A stretch of 64,000 nucleotides of DNA from positions 103,080 through 167,079 of the forward strand of contig NZ_NOXS01000029.1 in the NCBI RefSeq assembly GCF_002251735.1, in the 5' to 3' direction. A model generated the notes under the pieces. It saw only the letters and a program-made list of their open reading frames with translations. It was not told where the DNA came from and searched no databases. Below are positions 42,179 through 50,634 of the stretch, one piece after another (the first letter of the stretch is position 1; every line of letters starts with the position of its first letter). A program made the translations under genes and the position numbers. This DNA is from Elstera cyanobacteriorum (lineage in GTDB: Bacteria; Pseudomonadota; Alphaproteobacteria; Elsterales; Elsteraceae).

Positions 42179-44263
42179 ATGGAGCCGATCCGCTACGCCC
42201 GACCGGCGGATATCCGCGCCGGTTTGGCGTGGCTGATCAAGCCGCCGGTCGCAATCTCCCTGCCAGAGGCGGCAGAGCGTGTGCGGGTGGTTGATAATCC
42301 GTCTGGTGGGTATAGCGGCCCGTGGCGCAATGCGATGGCCCCCTACCTCATGGGGCCGATGGCAAGCCTGGATGATCAATCGTATGGTGAAACGGTTTTC
42401 GTCGGTCCCGGCCAATGCGGAAAAACCGAAATCGGCTTAAACTGGCTAACGAAATCGGTGGTCTTTGATCCGGCTGATATGCTGCTGGTCTTGGACGAAA
42501 AAGATCAGGCCGAAGACTTTGCGGTGCGTCGTCTAGCACGCTTGGTTTCCGCAACCCGCGAAGTGGGGCAACGGTTAGAAAAATCAAAGCAGCTTCAGTA
42601 TGAATTTCGCGGGATGCTGGCGACCGTGCTGTGGGCGACTGGTTCAAAAGCCGCGTCAAAGCCGGTTCCGCGCGTTTGGATGTCTGAGCGGGATTCCATG
42701 CCTGACGATATGGGCACGGAAGGTGATCCTGTGGACATGTTCGAAGTTCGTGTGGCGAGCTTCGGCGCGGCGGGTAAGCTGTTCATCGAAAGCAGCCCAA
42801 AGAAATTAGTGCGCCGGACATCGCAGGCGCGGCTTGCGCTTGAAAGCCGCCACCATGCGCCGCCGACCACCGGCATTCTGGCGCGCTACATGCGCGGCAC
42901 GATGCGCCGCTTTTATTGGCCGTGCCCGCATTGCGGCGAATGGTTTACCCCGGAGCCTCAAGATTTCTATATCGAGCCGGGCGCGCGCAGCACCGACGAG
43001 GTGATCGCCTTCGGCATGCAATGCCCGCACTGCGGGGTGCTGATTGCGGAAGCTGACAAGCCGGGGATGCTGGCGCGGACAATGACCGCCGATGGTTACG
43101 GTTGGGTTGCTTGGGGCGAGACCATTAGCCCCGAAGGGCGGATCAGCGGGCGCGCCCCGCGTAGCAAGATTGATAGTTTCTGGCTATCGGGGTTCCAGTC
43201 GGCCTTCGTGCCGTGGGAGAAGCTGGCGCGCAAGCAGTTGGCGGCGCAGGAGGATTTTGAACGAACCGGCGATGAAAACGCCTTAAAGACGCACTATCAG
43301 CTTCGCCTTGCGGTGCCTTACGAATCGAAGGTCGAAACCGATGGCGGCGTGCTGGATGAGGTAACACTTAAGTCCAGGGCGGAAGATTTCCCGCTGCGGG
43401 TTGTGCCGGACGGGGCGCATTTGCTGACCGCTGCGGTCGACGTGCAGGGCAGCAGCTTCGAGGTGATGGTGACGGCCTGGGGCGCCGATCAAGAAAGCTG
43501 GATCCTCGACCGCTATCAAATTGCGGTGACGGGGGAGCGGGCGGTTTCCCCCGCGTCCTACCCCGAGGATTGGGATTTGCTGGGGCCGATCTGGACGCGG
43601 GCCTACCCGCTGGCGGGCAACCCCGCGCGGGGGCTTACCCCGGCCACGGTGGTGATCGACACGGGCGGCGAGGACGGTGTGTCGAGCAACGCCAAGGCGT
43701 TCCGGGCGCGGATGCGGTTGCGCGGCTTTTCTGACAAGCGGGTGATGCTGATTAAGGGCGATCACGGGAAGAACATTCCGCTGATCCGCCCCAGCAATCC
43801 CGACCAGCGCCTAACCGCCCAGCGGAATGCGGGCGGCGATACGCGCGTGCTGCTACTGGATGTGGACCGGCTGAAAAGCATCGTCTATGCCCGATTAAAG
43901 CGGGAAGAGGCGGGGCCGGGGTTCATTCATCTGTCGCTCGCAGCATCTGATAAGCTATTCGCCGAATTGACCGCCGAACATCAGCGCGGCGGGAAGTGGA
44001 TACAGACCCGCGTGCGAAACGAGAGTTTCGACCTCGCGGGCTATAACTTGGCGGGACTCTACAATTTAGGCGGAAACCGGTTCGATTGGTCGAACCCGCC
44101 CGCTTGGTTATCGGCGTTCGAAACGGACGTTACCCCCGAACCGGCAGCCCTGCCGGAACCGCGCCGGGCGCCGCCGCCAGCGGCACACCGCGCGGGCCGG
44201 GTGGTGCAGTCATCGTATCTGCAGCGCAGTGGGCGCACGGGCGTAGGGGCGCGATTTAAATGA
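42179..44263 (+). CDS. Terminase large subunit, GpA family
   Basis: 694 residues. ATPase Walker A GPGQCGKT at 76-83 and Walker B MLLVLDEKD near 101-109. A CPHC...CPHC zinc-ribbon-like insert lies at about 242-286. The C-terminal nuclease half (about 400-690) has LLTAAVDVQGSSFEVMVTAW and TVVIDTGGEDGVSSNA, with Asp residues at the expected metal sites. Length matches lambda gpA (641) and relatives, which make cohesive ends at cos sites. Pro/Ala-rich tail. Overlaps the next gene by ATGA. Confidence 0.93.
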   Translation: MEPIRYARPADIRAGLAWLIKPPVAISLPEAAERVRVVDNPSGGYSGPWRNAMAPYLMGPMASLDDQSYGETVFVGPGQCGKTEIGLNWLTKSVVFDPADMLLVLDEKDQAEDFAVRRLARLVSATREVGQRLEKSKQLQYEFRGMLATVLWATGSKAASKPVPRVWMSERDSMPDDMGTEGDPVDMFEVRVASFGAAGKLFIESSPKKLVRRTSQARLALESRHHAPPTTGILARYMRGTMRRFYWPCPHCGEWFTPEPQDFYIEPGARSTDEVIAFGMQCPHCGVLIAEADKPGMLARTMTADGYGWVAWGETISPEGRISGRAPRSKIDSFWLSGFQSAFVPWEKLARKQLAAQEDFERTGDENALKTHYQLRLAVPYESKVETDGGVLDEVTLKSRAEDFPLRVVPDGAHLLTAAVDVQGSSFEVMVTAWGADQESWILDRYQIAVTGERAVSPASYPEDWDLLGPIWTRAYPLAGNPARGLTPATVVIDTGGEDGVSSNAKAFRARMRLRGFSDKRVMLIKGDHGKNIPLIRPSNPDQRLTAQRNAGGDTRVLLLDVDRLKSIVYARLKREEAGPGFIHLSLAASDKLFAELTAEHQRGGKWIQTRVRNESFDLAGYNLAGLYNLGGNRFDWSNPPAWLSAFETDVTPEPAALPEPRRAPPPAAHRAGRVVQSSYLQRSGRTGVGARFK

Positions 44264-44535
44264 CATGGACAATCCCTGACTGGGCGGATTTCACCCCGGC
44301 GGGGCCGGGGCATATCGCGCTGCTGCGCACCTTGCACACTGCCGAGACGGACGGCATCCCGAACCGGCTGGAGCCGGGGCGGGTGGAGCCGGAAACCCTG
44401 CATATCGACGGGCGGCTGTACGGCAATGCCTCGCATCTTGATCCGCTGATCTGGCGGCGGCTGGTGCAGGTGGATCGGGTGGTGGCGATTGGGCCTGTGG
44501 TGCGCGTGACGGCGGAAGGGAGGGCGAAGCTATGA
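44260..44535 (+). CDS. Hypothetical phage protein in the head module
   Basis: 91 residues: DWADFTPAGPGHIALLRTLH, then IDGRLYGNASHLDPLIWRRL and DRVVAIGPVVRVTAEGRAKL, the last being a small beta region. No family recognised. Overlaps the terminase end and the next start by 4 bp each, so it is part of the tightly packed late operon. Confidence 0.6.
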   Translation: MTWTIPDWADFTPAGPGHIALLRTLHTAETDGIPNRLEPGRVEPETLHIDGRLYGNASHLDPLIWRRLVQVDRVVAIGPVVRVTAEGRAKL

Positions 44536-45128
44536 TGGATGCCAGCATTTCGGTTTCCGGCAACGCGCCGCGTTTGCTGCGCGATCTGGCGGAAAAATTC
44601 CCCTTCGCGACGGCCCTTGCCCTAACCCGCACGGCGCAGGCTGGGCAGGCGGCGGTGAAGGACCATATGGCAACCGCCTTTATCCTGCGGAACCGCTTTA
44701 CGCAGAATCAGGTGCGGATCGCAGCGGCGAAAAAGACCGACCTTGAAAGCGCCGTCTATCTGACGCCGAAGGCCGATTACATGGTGATGCATGAAACCGG
44801 CGGCGTCAAAACCCCGACCCGCGCCGCGTCGGTTGCCGTGCCGACCGATCAGACCCGCCGCAATAAGCGCGGGCTGGTGCCGAAATCGGCCAAGCCCCGC
44901 CCGTTGCGCGACCAGCGCCGGGTGTTCGTCATGGATCTGAAAAACGGCAGCCGTGCCGTTGCGCGCCGCAAAGGCAAAAAGCGTTTGCCGGTCAGTGTGC
45001 TGTATGTGCTGGCCGACGAAGCGAAGATCGCCCCGCGCCTCGACATGCAAAAGATCGTCAGCCGCATCGCTGTGACCGACTTCGGCCCGGAGCTTGAAAA
45101 GGCGCTGCTGGCGGAGTTGAAGCGATGA
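44532..45128 (+). CDS. Phage virion morphogenesis-like protein
   Basis: 198 residues. EKFPFATALALTRTAQAGQA, AVKDHMATAFILRNRFTQNQ and SAVYLTPKADYMVMHETGGV read like the HK97-gp10/tail-completion type found in minor structural proteins. A strongly basic middle (about 100-150) follows. Its position before gpW and portal is unusual for gp10-type proteins, so the assignment is tentative. Confidence 0.5.
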   Translation: MMDASISVSGNAPRLLRDLAEKFPFATALALTRTAQAGQAAVKDHMATAFILRNRFTQNQVRIAAAKKTDLESAVYLTPKADYMVMHETGGVKTPTRAASVAVPTDQTRRNKRGLVPKSAKPRPLRDQRRVFVMDLKNGSRAVARRKGKKRLPVSVLYVLADEAKIAPRLDMQKIVSRIAVTDFGPELEKALLAELKR

Positions 45129-45337
45129 CGGGCATCGATCCGGTCCGGCTGGCGGAGGAATATGCGGCGCTGCGCGAGGCGTACATCTCGGGCGTCCGGG
45201 TGGTGGAATATGCCGACCGCAAGGTCGAATACCGCAGCCTGACCGAAATCAAACGCCTGATGGACGATCTGCAGCAGCAAATGACCCCGGTGCGCAGCGT
45301 TCGCCAGGTGCGGATCAGGACGCGCCGGGGATTTTAG
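45125..45337 (+). CDS. Head-tail joining protein gpW-like
   Basis: 70 residues: PVRLAEEYAALREAYISGVR, VVEYADRKVEYRSLTEIKRL, MDDLQQQM. This is the length and pattern of the gpW family (a helix, a beta hairpin ending VxYRS, then a second helix). In lambda gpW lies between gpA and the portal gpB, the same order as here. It plugs the portal after DNA packaging. Confidence 0.8.
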   Translation: MTGIDPVRLAEEYAALREAYISGVRVVEYADRKVEYRSLTEIKRLMDDLQQQMTPVRSVRQVRIRTRRGF

Positions 45338-45360
45338 CCCCCTAACGGAGAAACCCCAGA

Positions 45361-46836
45361 ATGCAGCAGCGCATCCGTGTGCCCGCTGGTCGCCGGGCCA
45401 TGCCTGGGTCGGCCCTGGCGCAGGTCAGCGCCCGCCCGCCCGGCGATTACGCCCCGGACAGCGGCGCGTGGCCTGCGGCATCGGAAAGCTACCGTTCGAC
45501 CGGCTGGGGCGCGGAGTATCACGATAGCGACGCCCGCGTGTTCGGCCAGGGTGGGCTGGTGCGGGCGCGATCCCGCGCGGCGGCGGCGCAGAATGGCGTC
45601 GCCAAAAGCGGCATCGACAAATATGTGTCCAACGCCATCGGCACGGGCATTGTGGTGCGGTCCGCCCATCCCGACCCGGCGATCCGGGCCGATCTACACC
45701 AGCTATTCGATGATTGGGCCGAGGAATCGGACGCAGCGGGATTGCTGGACTGGTACGGCCAGCAAGCGCTGGCGGTGCGGTCGATGCTGGAAGGCGGGGA
45801 GGTGTTTGCGCGCCATCGGCAGCGCCGCCCCGAAGATGGGCTGTCGGTGCCCTATCAGGTGGAGTTGATCGAAAGCGAGCATCTGCCGTTGCATCACAAC
45901 GGGTGGAACGGCAGCAACCGGATCAAGGGCGGGATTGAGTTTGATCCGCTGGGGCGGCGCGCGGCCTATTGGCTGTATCGGTCTCATCCTGGCGCGGCGG
46001 TTTGGGATACCGACGCGATCCAGCAAAGCCGCGTGCCTGCCGATCAGGTCATCCACCTGTTTCAGCCGCTGCGCCCGGGCCAAAGCCGGGGCGTGCCGTG
46101 GCTGTCGTGGGTTTTGGCGCGGCTGGCGGAGATTGATGAGTATGATGGGGCGGAGGTAACGCGCAAAAAAATCAGCGCGATGTTCACCGCGTTCGTCACA
46201 TCGGCTAACGCCGTCAGTGATCATGATAACCCGATGGGGCAGCAGTTTGCCCGGGATTTGAATGGCGCGCTGGCCGAACTGATGCCGGGGACGGTGCAGT
46301 TTCTGTACCCCGGCGAAACGGTCGACTTCGCCGCGCCCAAAGACGATGGCAGCTATGTGGAGTTTATGCGCGCACAGTTGCGCGGCATCGCTGCGGGTAT
46401 GGGCGTTACCTATGAACAGTTGGTGGGTGACCTGACGGGGGTAAACTATTCCTCCATCCGCGCCGGGCTGCTGGAATTCCGCCGCCAGGTGGAAATGTGT
46501 CAGCACCAGGTGATCATTCATCAGTTCTGCCGCCCGGTTTGGCGGGCTTGGTTGCGGTCGGTGCTGATCGAACATTTCCCCCGGCAGTTCGCCCGCGATC
46601 CCGATTTTCGCAAATGGTCGCGGGCGCGGTGGATGCCCCCGGCGTGGCAATGGGTTGATCCTGAAAAGGACATTAAGGCCAGCGTTCTGGCTATCGAGAA
46701 CGGCTTGACCAGCCGTGCCCGCGTCGTCGCGTCCCAGGGCGAAGATGTCGAAACCATCGACGCCGAACAGCAGGCCGACCGGCAACGGGCGGCTGACCTG
46801 GGCCTGCCCTATAGCGGCGTCGCCATCGCGGCGTAA
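45361..46836 (+). CDS. Portal protein, lambda gpB family
   Basis: 491 residues. ARSRAAAAQNGVAKSGIDKY, VSNAIGTGIVV, then EGGEVFARHRQRRPEDGL and QVELIESEHLP are lambda-type portal features. The middle has QVIHLFQPLRPGQSRGVPWL, and PGETVDFAAPKDDGSYVEFM, RAQLRGIAAGMGVTYEQLVG, DLTGVNYSSIRAGLLEFRR form the conserved C-terminal part. Makes the dodecameric DNA entry ring. RBS ACGGAG before ATG. Confidence 0.93.
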   Translation: MQQRIRVPAGRRAMPGSALAQVSARPPGDYAPDSGAWPAASESYRSTGWGAEYHDSDARVFGQGGLVRARSRAAAAQNGVAKSGIDKYVSNAIGTGIVVRSAHPDPAIRADLHQLFDDWAEESDAAGLLDWYGQQALAVRSMLEGGEVFARHRQRRPEDGLSVPYQVELIESEHLPLHHNGWNGSNRIKGGIEFDPLGRRAAYWLYRSHPGAAVWDTDAIQQSRVPADQVIHLFQPLRPGQSRGVPWLSWVLARLAEIDEYDGAEVTRKKISAMFTAFVTSANAVSDHDNPMGQQFARDLNGALAELMPGTVQFLYPGETVDFAAPKDDGSYVEFMRAQLRGIAAGMGVTYEQLVGDLTGVNYSSIRAGLLEFRRQVEMCQHQVIIHQFCRPVWRAWLRSVLIEHFPRQFARDPDFRKWSRARWMPPAWQWVDPEKDIKASVLAIENGLTSRARVVASQGEDVETIDAEQQADRQRAADLGLPYSGVAIAA

Positions 46837-46846
46837 GGAGACAGAC

Positions 46847-48088
46847 ATGGATTGGCGTTTGACCGGCCTGCGGGAGATGATCCTGCACGAGGCCGCGCAA
46901 CCGTCGCTGATCGGCCTGCCCGCCCGCATGGCGGCGGCGCCCGCCGGGCATCGGCTGGGCTGGCAGGACGAGAATTTCAGCGACGATCCCGACGATACGC
47001 GCTGGTACGGCCCGCCGCCGTGGGTGCCGGATAGCGAGGGGATTATCACCCTGCGCGTCCGGGGCCTGCTGGTGCCGACTGGCCTGTGGTACTGCGATTA
47101 CCTGACGTCCTATGACGCCATCGATCTGGTGATCAGCCGGGCCGAAGCGCGCGGCGATGTGCGCGGCGTATTGATGCTGGTCGATAGTCCCGGCGGGGCG
47201 GCGGCGGGCTGTTTTAGCTGTTCGGAACGGCTGCGCAGCAGCCCCCTGCCGATAGCCGCCGCTGCTGCGCCGGAAGCCTATTCGGGCGGTTATGCCCTGG
47301 CCTGCGCCGCCGACCGGCTGTTCGTGCCGAAGGACGGCGGGCTGGGGTCCATCGGCGTGATCCAAGTGCATCAGGAAATCAGCCGGATGCTGACGGAGGC
47401 TGGAGTAACCACCACCGTTTTTCGGGCGGGTGAGCGTAAAGCGCGCCCGAACATGCTGGAGCCGCTGGACGATACCGACCGCGCCGATATTAAAACTGAA
47501 ATTAGCGCGGTCTGGTCGGATTTCATCGGGCTGGTTGCCGCCCATCGCGGGCTATCCAGTACCAAAATTCAGGGCCTGCAGGCGCGTTGCCTGTCTGGCC
47601 CGGCTGCCGTAAGCGCCGGTCTGGCCGATGCGCTGGGCGGGGCGCCGCAGGCGCGAGACTGGCTGAAAACACAAATCGGGGACACATCCATGAGTAATCC
47701 AGCAGGGGGCGCGGCCCCCGGCGCGTCGGCGGGCACTGCCGCCGATTCGCAAAGCCTGAGCGACCGCCTGGCAGCGCAAATCGCTGCCGCGCGGGAAGAG
47801 GGCCGTAAAGAAGGCGTCGCGGCGGAGCGTGAGCGGGCGGCGGGTATTGTTGCCCTGTGCGATGTGGCGCAAATGCCGAAGCGCGCCGCCGGGCTGATCA
47901 CGGACGGCAGCGCGCTGGAAGCGGCGGCGGTCAGTCTGCAACGCGCCCGCGCCGATGCGTCGGACGCGGCGGGCGGGCCGGTCGATTCGGGCCAGCCGGG
48001 CACCGGTCAGGGGCTGGCCGGGTCGCCGCTGAAGATGGGCATGGCGGAGTTTAGCCGCCGGAAACGGGAGGGCCAGAACAATGGCTAA
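46847..48088 (+). CDS. Head maturation protease, S49/gpC type, with C-terminal scaffold
   Basis: 413 residues from ATG at 46847 (AAGGAGACAGAC upstream); the longer frame overlaps the portal gene. The SppA-like protease domain spans 60-275: LMLVDSPGGAAAG (about 109-121), nucleophile Ser146 in EAYSGGYALACAAD and general-base Lys198 in RAGERKAR. Residues 282-413 form a charged Ala-rich scaffold, which can also be made alone from an internal ATG at 47690, as lambda Nu3 is from C. Processes the prohead. Confidence 0.92.
   Translation: MDWRLTGLREMILHEAAQPSLIGLPARMAAAPAGHRLGWQDENFSDDPDDTRWYGPPPWVPDSEGIITLRVRGLLVPTGLWYCDYLTSYDAIDLVISRAEARGDVRGVLMLVDSPGGAAAGCFSCSERLRSSPLPIAAAAAPEAYSGGYALACAADRLFVPKDGGLGSIGVIQVHQEISRMLTEAGVTTTVFRAGERKARPNMLEPLDDTDRADIKTEISAVWSDFIGLVAAHRGLSSTKIQGLQARCLSGPAAVSAGLADALGGAPQARDWLKTQIGDTSMSNPAGGAAPGASAGTAADSQSLSDRLAAQIAAAREEGRKEGVAAERERAAGIVALCDVAQMPKRAAGLITDGSALEAAAVSLQRARADASDAAGGPVDSGQPGTGQGLAGSPLKMGMAEFSRRKREGQNNG
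47690..48088 (+). CDS. Nested scaffold protein (Nu3-like), internal start
   Basis: 132 residues in the same frame as the S49 protease gene, from ATG at 47690 (MSNPAGGAAPGASAGTAADS) with GGGGA about 9 bases before. It contains a coiled-coil-like stretch (SLSDRLAAQIAAAREEGRKE, GVAAERERAAGIVAL). Lambda makes its scaffold this way from the C gene. The start begins exactly where the protease domain ends, which supports the call; expression is inferred. Confidence 0.55.
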   Translation: MSNPAGGAAPGASAGTAADSQSLSDRLAAQIAAAREEGRKEGVAAERERAAGIVALCDVAQMPKRAAGLITDGSALEAAAVSLQRARADASDAAGGPVDSGQPGTGQGLAGSPLKMGMAEFSRRKREGQNNG

Positions 48089-48494
48089 AACCCTAACTCA
48101 GTCGGCGGTGGCCCTGCAGATCGTTCACGAGACCGACGCCAAATATTGCCGGGAGGAGGCGAGTTTGCTGCGCGGGCACGCCTATCCGGCAGGCCTTATC
48201 CTGGGAATTGTTACCGAAGATGGGGCGGATAAGGGCAAATTTGGCCCGCACGACCCAACGGCAACCGATGGGCGCGCGGCTGTCGCGGCCATCCTGATCT
48301 ATCGGCAGTATCCCGACGATACGGTGCCGGTCAGCGGCCCGCCGGTGCGGGTCGCAGTGCTTCGGCGCGGTCCCGCCTCTGTTACCGAGGGATCGCTGAT
48401 CCGTCACCCATCCATCGACACCGTGGCCGAAAAAGCCGCGCAGGATGCTGACCTGCTGGCAACGCTGGGTATCCGCGTTCTGCCGCAGGCTTAA
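48081..48494 (+). CDS. Head decoration protein, lambda gpD type
   Basis: 137 residues. YCREEASLLRGHAYPAGLIL, then GRAAVAAILIYRQYPDD and VRVAVLRRGPASVTEGSLIR match the HDPD family (lambda gpD, phage 21 SHP). Trimers stabilise the expanded capsid. It sits between protease/scaffold and major capsid genes as in lambda, and overlaps the protease end by 8 bp. Confidence 0.9.
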   Translation: MAKTLTQSAVALQIVHETDAKYCREEASLLRGHAYPAGLILGIVTEDGADKGKFGPHDPTATDGRAAVAAILIYRQYPDDTVPVSGPPVRVAVLRRGPASVTEGSLIRHPSIDTVAEKAAQDADLLATLGIRVLPQA

Positions 48495-48506
48495 GGAGTT
48501 TTTTCC

Positions 48507-49517
48507 ATGCTTATGCAGGATGTTTGGAACAGCGATGCCTTTAGCGTCGTTGAAATGACGCACGCCCTGAACCAGCAGCCGCCGGTTCCCGGTCGCATTG
48601 GTCAATTGAAGGTCTTCGGTCCGGGGCGTGGCATCACCACAGCGACGGCAGTCGTCGAGTATCAGCGCAACAAGCTGGTGCTGATCGACAGCAAGCCGCG
48701 CGGTACCCCGGCGGTTCAGTTGGAAACGGCACCCCGCAAAAAAGTGCCGATTTTGGTCCCGCATTTCCCAAAAGAAGCGACGATTTTGGCGGACGAAACG
48801 ACCGGGGTTCTGGCCTTCGGCTCGACCAACCAATTCGTGACGGTCATGGACCTGGTTGACCAGCGGTTAGCCCTGTTGCGCGCCCAGTTTGATGCGACGT
48901 GGGAGTTTCTGTACGCGCGGGCGCTGCACGGTATCGTTATTGATCCGCTGGGCGAAGTTCTATTGGACTGTTTCCAGACCTTCGGGTTTACCGAGGAAAC
49001 GGTCAATTTCGATCTGACCAACGCGAATTCTGACGTTCCCGGCCATTGCCGGGCGGTCAAGCGGCTGATCGAAAAGAACCTTCAGGGGGATGTTTCTACC
49101 GGCGTCCGCGCGCTGTGTTCGCCGGAATGGTTTGATCAGTTTATTTCGCACCCGAAAGTTGTTAAAGCCTATGAAACCTGGGTGGGCTTGCACCCAGTTC
49201 GGGATGACGTGCGCAGCGGCTTTACCTTTCAGGGCATTACCTTCGAGGAATATTCGGCTGAAGTGTCGAATTCGAAGGGGGTGCCGCAGCGGTACATCGA
49301 TGAAGAAACAGCGCGGTTCTACCCCGAAGGAACGCGCCAGACCTTCGATAAGGTTTTTGCGCCTGCCCCCTGGGAAGGCGTTACCAATACCATCGGCCTT
49401 CCGCTCTATGCGGCGCTTGAAAGCCTGTCCGATCCCAAGTTGGGGCGGCGCATTGACGCGCAAAGCAATATCATCCCGATGTGCCTGAACCCGAAAGTGC
49501 TGGTGAAGGGTATCTGA
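48507..49517 (+). CDS. Major capsid protein, lambda gpE family
   Basis: 336 residues, RBS AAGGAG. NSDAFSVVEMTHALNQQPPV, PGRIGQLKVFGPGRGITTAT, VPHFPKEATILADE, then GALxxGIVIDPLGEVLLDCF-type region at about 137-155 (HGIVIDPLGEVLLDCFQTFG) and TFQGITFEEYSAEVSN. These are the marks of the gpE family of HK97-fold capsids (lambda gpE, 341). Its TGA overlaps the next ATG. Confidence 0.95.
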   Translation: MLMQDVWNSDAFSVVEMTHALNQQPPVPGRIGQLKVFGPGRGITTATAVVEYQRNKLVLIDSKPRGTPAVQLETAPRKKVPILVPHFPKEATILADETTGVLAFGSTNQFVTVMDLVDQRLALLRAQFDATWEFLYARALHGIVIDPLGEVLLDCFQTFGFTEETVNFDLTNANSDVPGHCRAVKRLIEKNLQGDVSTGVRALCSPEWFDQFISHPKVVKAYETWVGLHPVRDDVRSGFTFQGITFEEYSAEVSNSKGVPQRYIDEETARFYPEGTRQTFDKVFAPAPWEGVTNTIGLPLYAALESLSDPKLGRRIDAQSNIIPMCLNPKVLVKGI

Positions 49518-49909
49518 TGGACCCCGCGCGGCTGGCGCGCTTGGCGCTTCGGCCTGCGCAGCGTGCCTTTGCCGAATGGGTCGAGTACCGCCCGCAACAC
49601 GCCCCGGCCTTCCCGGTTCGGGGCGTTTTTAATGCGGCACACACAGCGCTATCGGGCGAGGGGGAGGTGGATTTTTCCACCACCGCGCCAAGCTTGGGGA
49701 TCGTGGACAGCGATTTTCCGGCGCCGCCCCGGCAGTCTGATCGGATCGTCATTCGCGGGCGGGTCTACGAGGTGGCCGATGTGCAGCCCGATGGGCCGAA
49801 CATCGGCAGCCTGCTGATCCTAACCACAACCCAGCAGCGCCCCGATGGGCGCAAGCCGGACCGGATCGATTCGACCCGGCGGATCACCGACCCCGAGGGA
49901 ATAGATTGA
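49517..49909 (+). CDS. Head-tail joining protein (FII-like)
   Basis: 130 residues from ATG at 49517, overlapping the capsid stop. AFAEWVEYRPQHAPAFPVRG, then FPAPPRQSDRIVIRGRVYEV and ADVQPDGPNIGSLLIL resemble phage head-tail attachment proteins of the gpFII type: a beta-rich body ending VYEVADVxPDGxG. Acts at the connector beneath the portal. Ends overlapping the following ATG. Confidence 0.75.
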   Translation: MDPARLARLALRPAQRAFAEWVEYRPQHAPAFPVRGVFNAAHTALSGEGEVDFSTTAPSLGIVDSDFPAPPRQSDRIVIRGRVYEVADVQPDGPNIGSLLILTTTQQRPDGRKPDRIDSTRRITDPEGID

Positions 49910-50580
49910 TGGATCCTTATCCCTTTCCGCCGCCGAAGGTGCTGGCACCGCTACCGCGCTTGCCCGCGCCGCCGCGCACCCTGATCCGCGACCATGTGGC
50001 GGCGCTGCTGATCTATCGCACCGATGCCGGGCAGTTTGTCTACCGGTCAAAAGTCCACCCGATACCGGAGGATATTCCGGCGGCGCTGGTGGTCTGGACG
50101 ATGGCCGAAACCCGCAAGCAGCAGCCGAACAGCCCGACGCTGTACGATTGCAGCCTGACCTTGGCGGTCGAGCTAAAGGTGATTGCGGCGGAAGGTCATC
50201 ACCAAGGGCGCACCGATGGCGCGGATGAAGAGGAAAATTGGGATAGCGTCCTAGACCGGCTCTGTACCCAGGTCGAAACCGCGCTTTTCCTCGACCCTTG
50301 GCTGAACCGCGTTGCAACGATCACCGATGTAAACACCCGGATGGGGTTTGCGGCGGAGGGGGCGTTTGTGCCCGGCAGCGCCATGATCGAATTTCGGCTG
50401 GAATACCCGATGGAAGCGCTGGCCGAAACCCCGGCGGGCACGCTGGTGCTGGGCATGCGGGTCGATGTGATCGACCCCGCCGCCGACCCGAACCGGCTGG
50501 GGCGGTTTGATCCGCCGCGCCCGACCGGCCCCGATGGGCGCATCGAAATCGACGCCGGGATTATTCACCGGGCGAAATAG
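49909..50580 (+). CDS. Probable tail terminator/minor tail protein
   Basis: 223 residues from ATG at 49909 (TTG at 49906 is in frame but weaker). LIRDHVAALLIYRTDAGQFV, YRSKVHPIPEDIPAALVVWT, then CSLTLAVELKVIA and LDRLCTQVETALFLDPWLNR: an alpha/beta protein of the tail-terminator (gpU/gp17-like) type. Located between the head-tail connector and the tail sheath, where a tail terminator is expected. Assignment rests on place and general pattern. Confidence 0.6.
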   Translation: MDPYPFPPPKVLAPLPRLPAPPRTLIRDHVAALLIYRTDAGQFVYRSKVHPIPEDIPAALVVWTMAETRKQQPNSPTLYDCSLTLAVELKVIAAEGHHQGRTDGADEEENWDSVLDRLCTQVETALFLDPWLNRVATITDVNTRMGFAAEGAFVPGSAMIEFRLEYPMEALAETPAGTLVLGMRVDVIDPAADPNRLGRFDPPRPTGPDGRIEIDAGIIHRAK

Positions 50581-50634
50581 TTGCCACAGGCCTCAAGTAG
50601 CGCAAGGCGCGGTAGGCCAACATCTGAGGATAAC

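Noticed and set aside
45703..47049. 448-codon frame antisense to the portal gene
   Set aside because: Shadow frame with low-complexity Arg/Pro/His sequence, inconsistent with the one-directional late operon.
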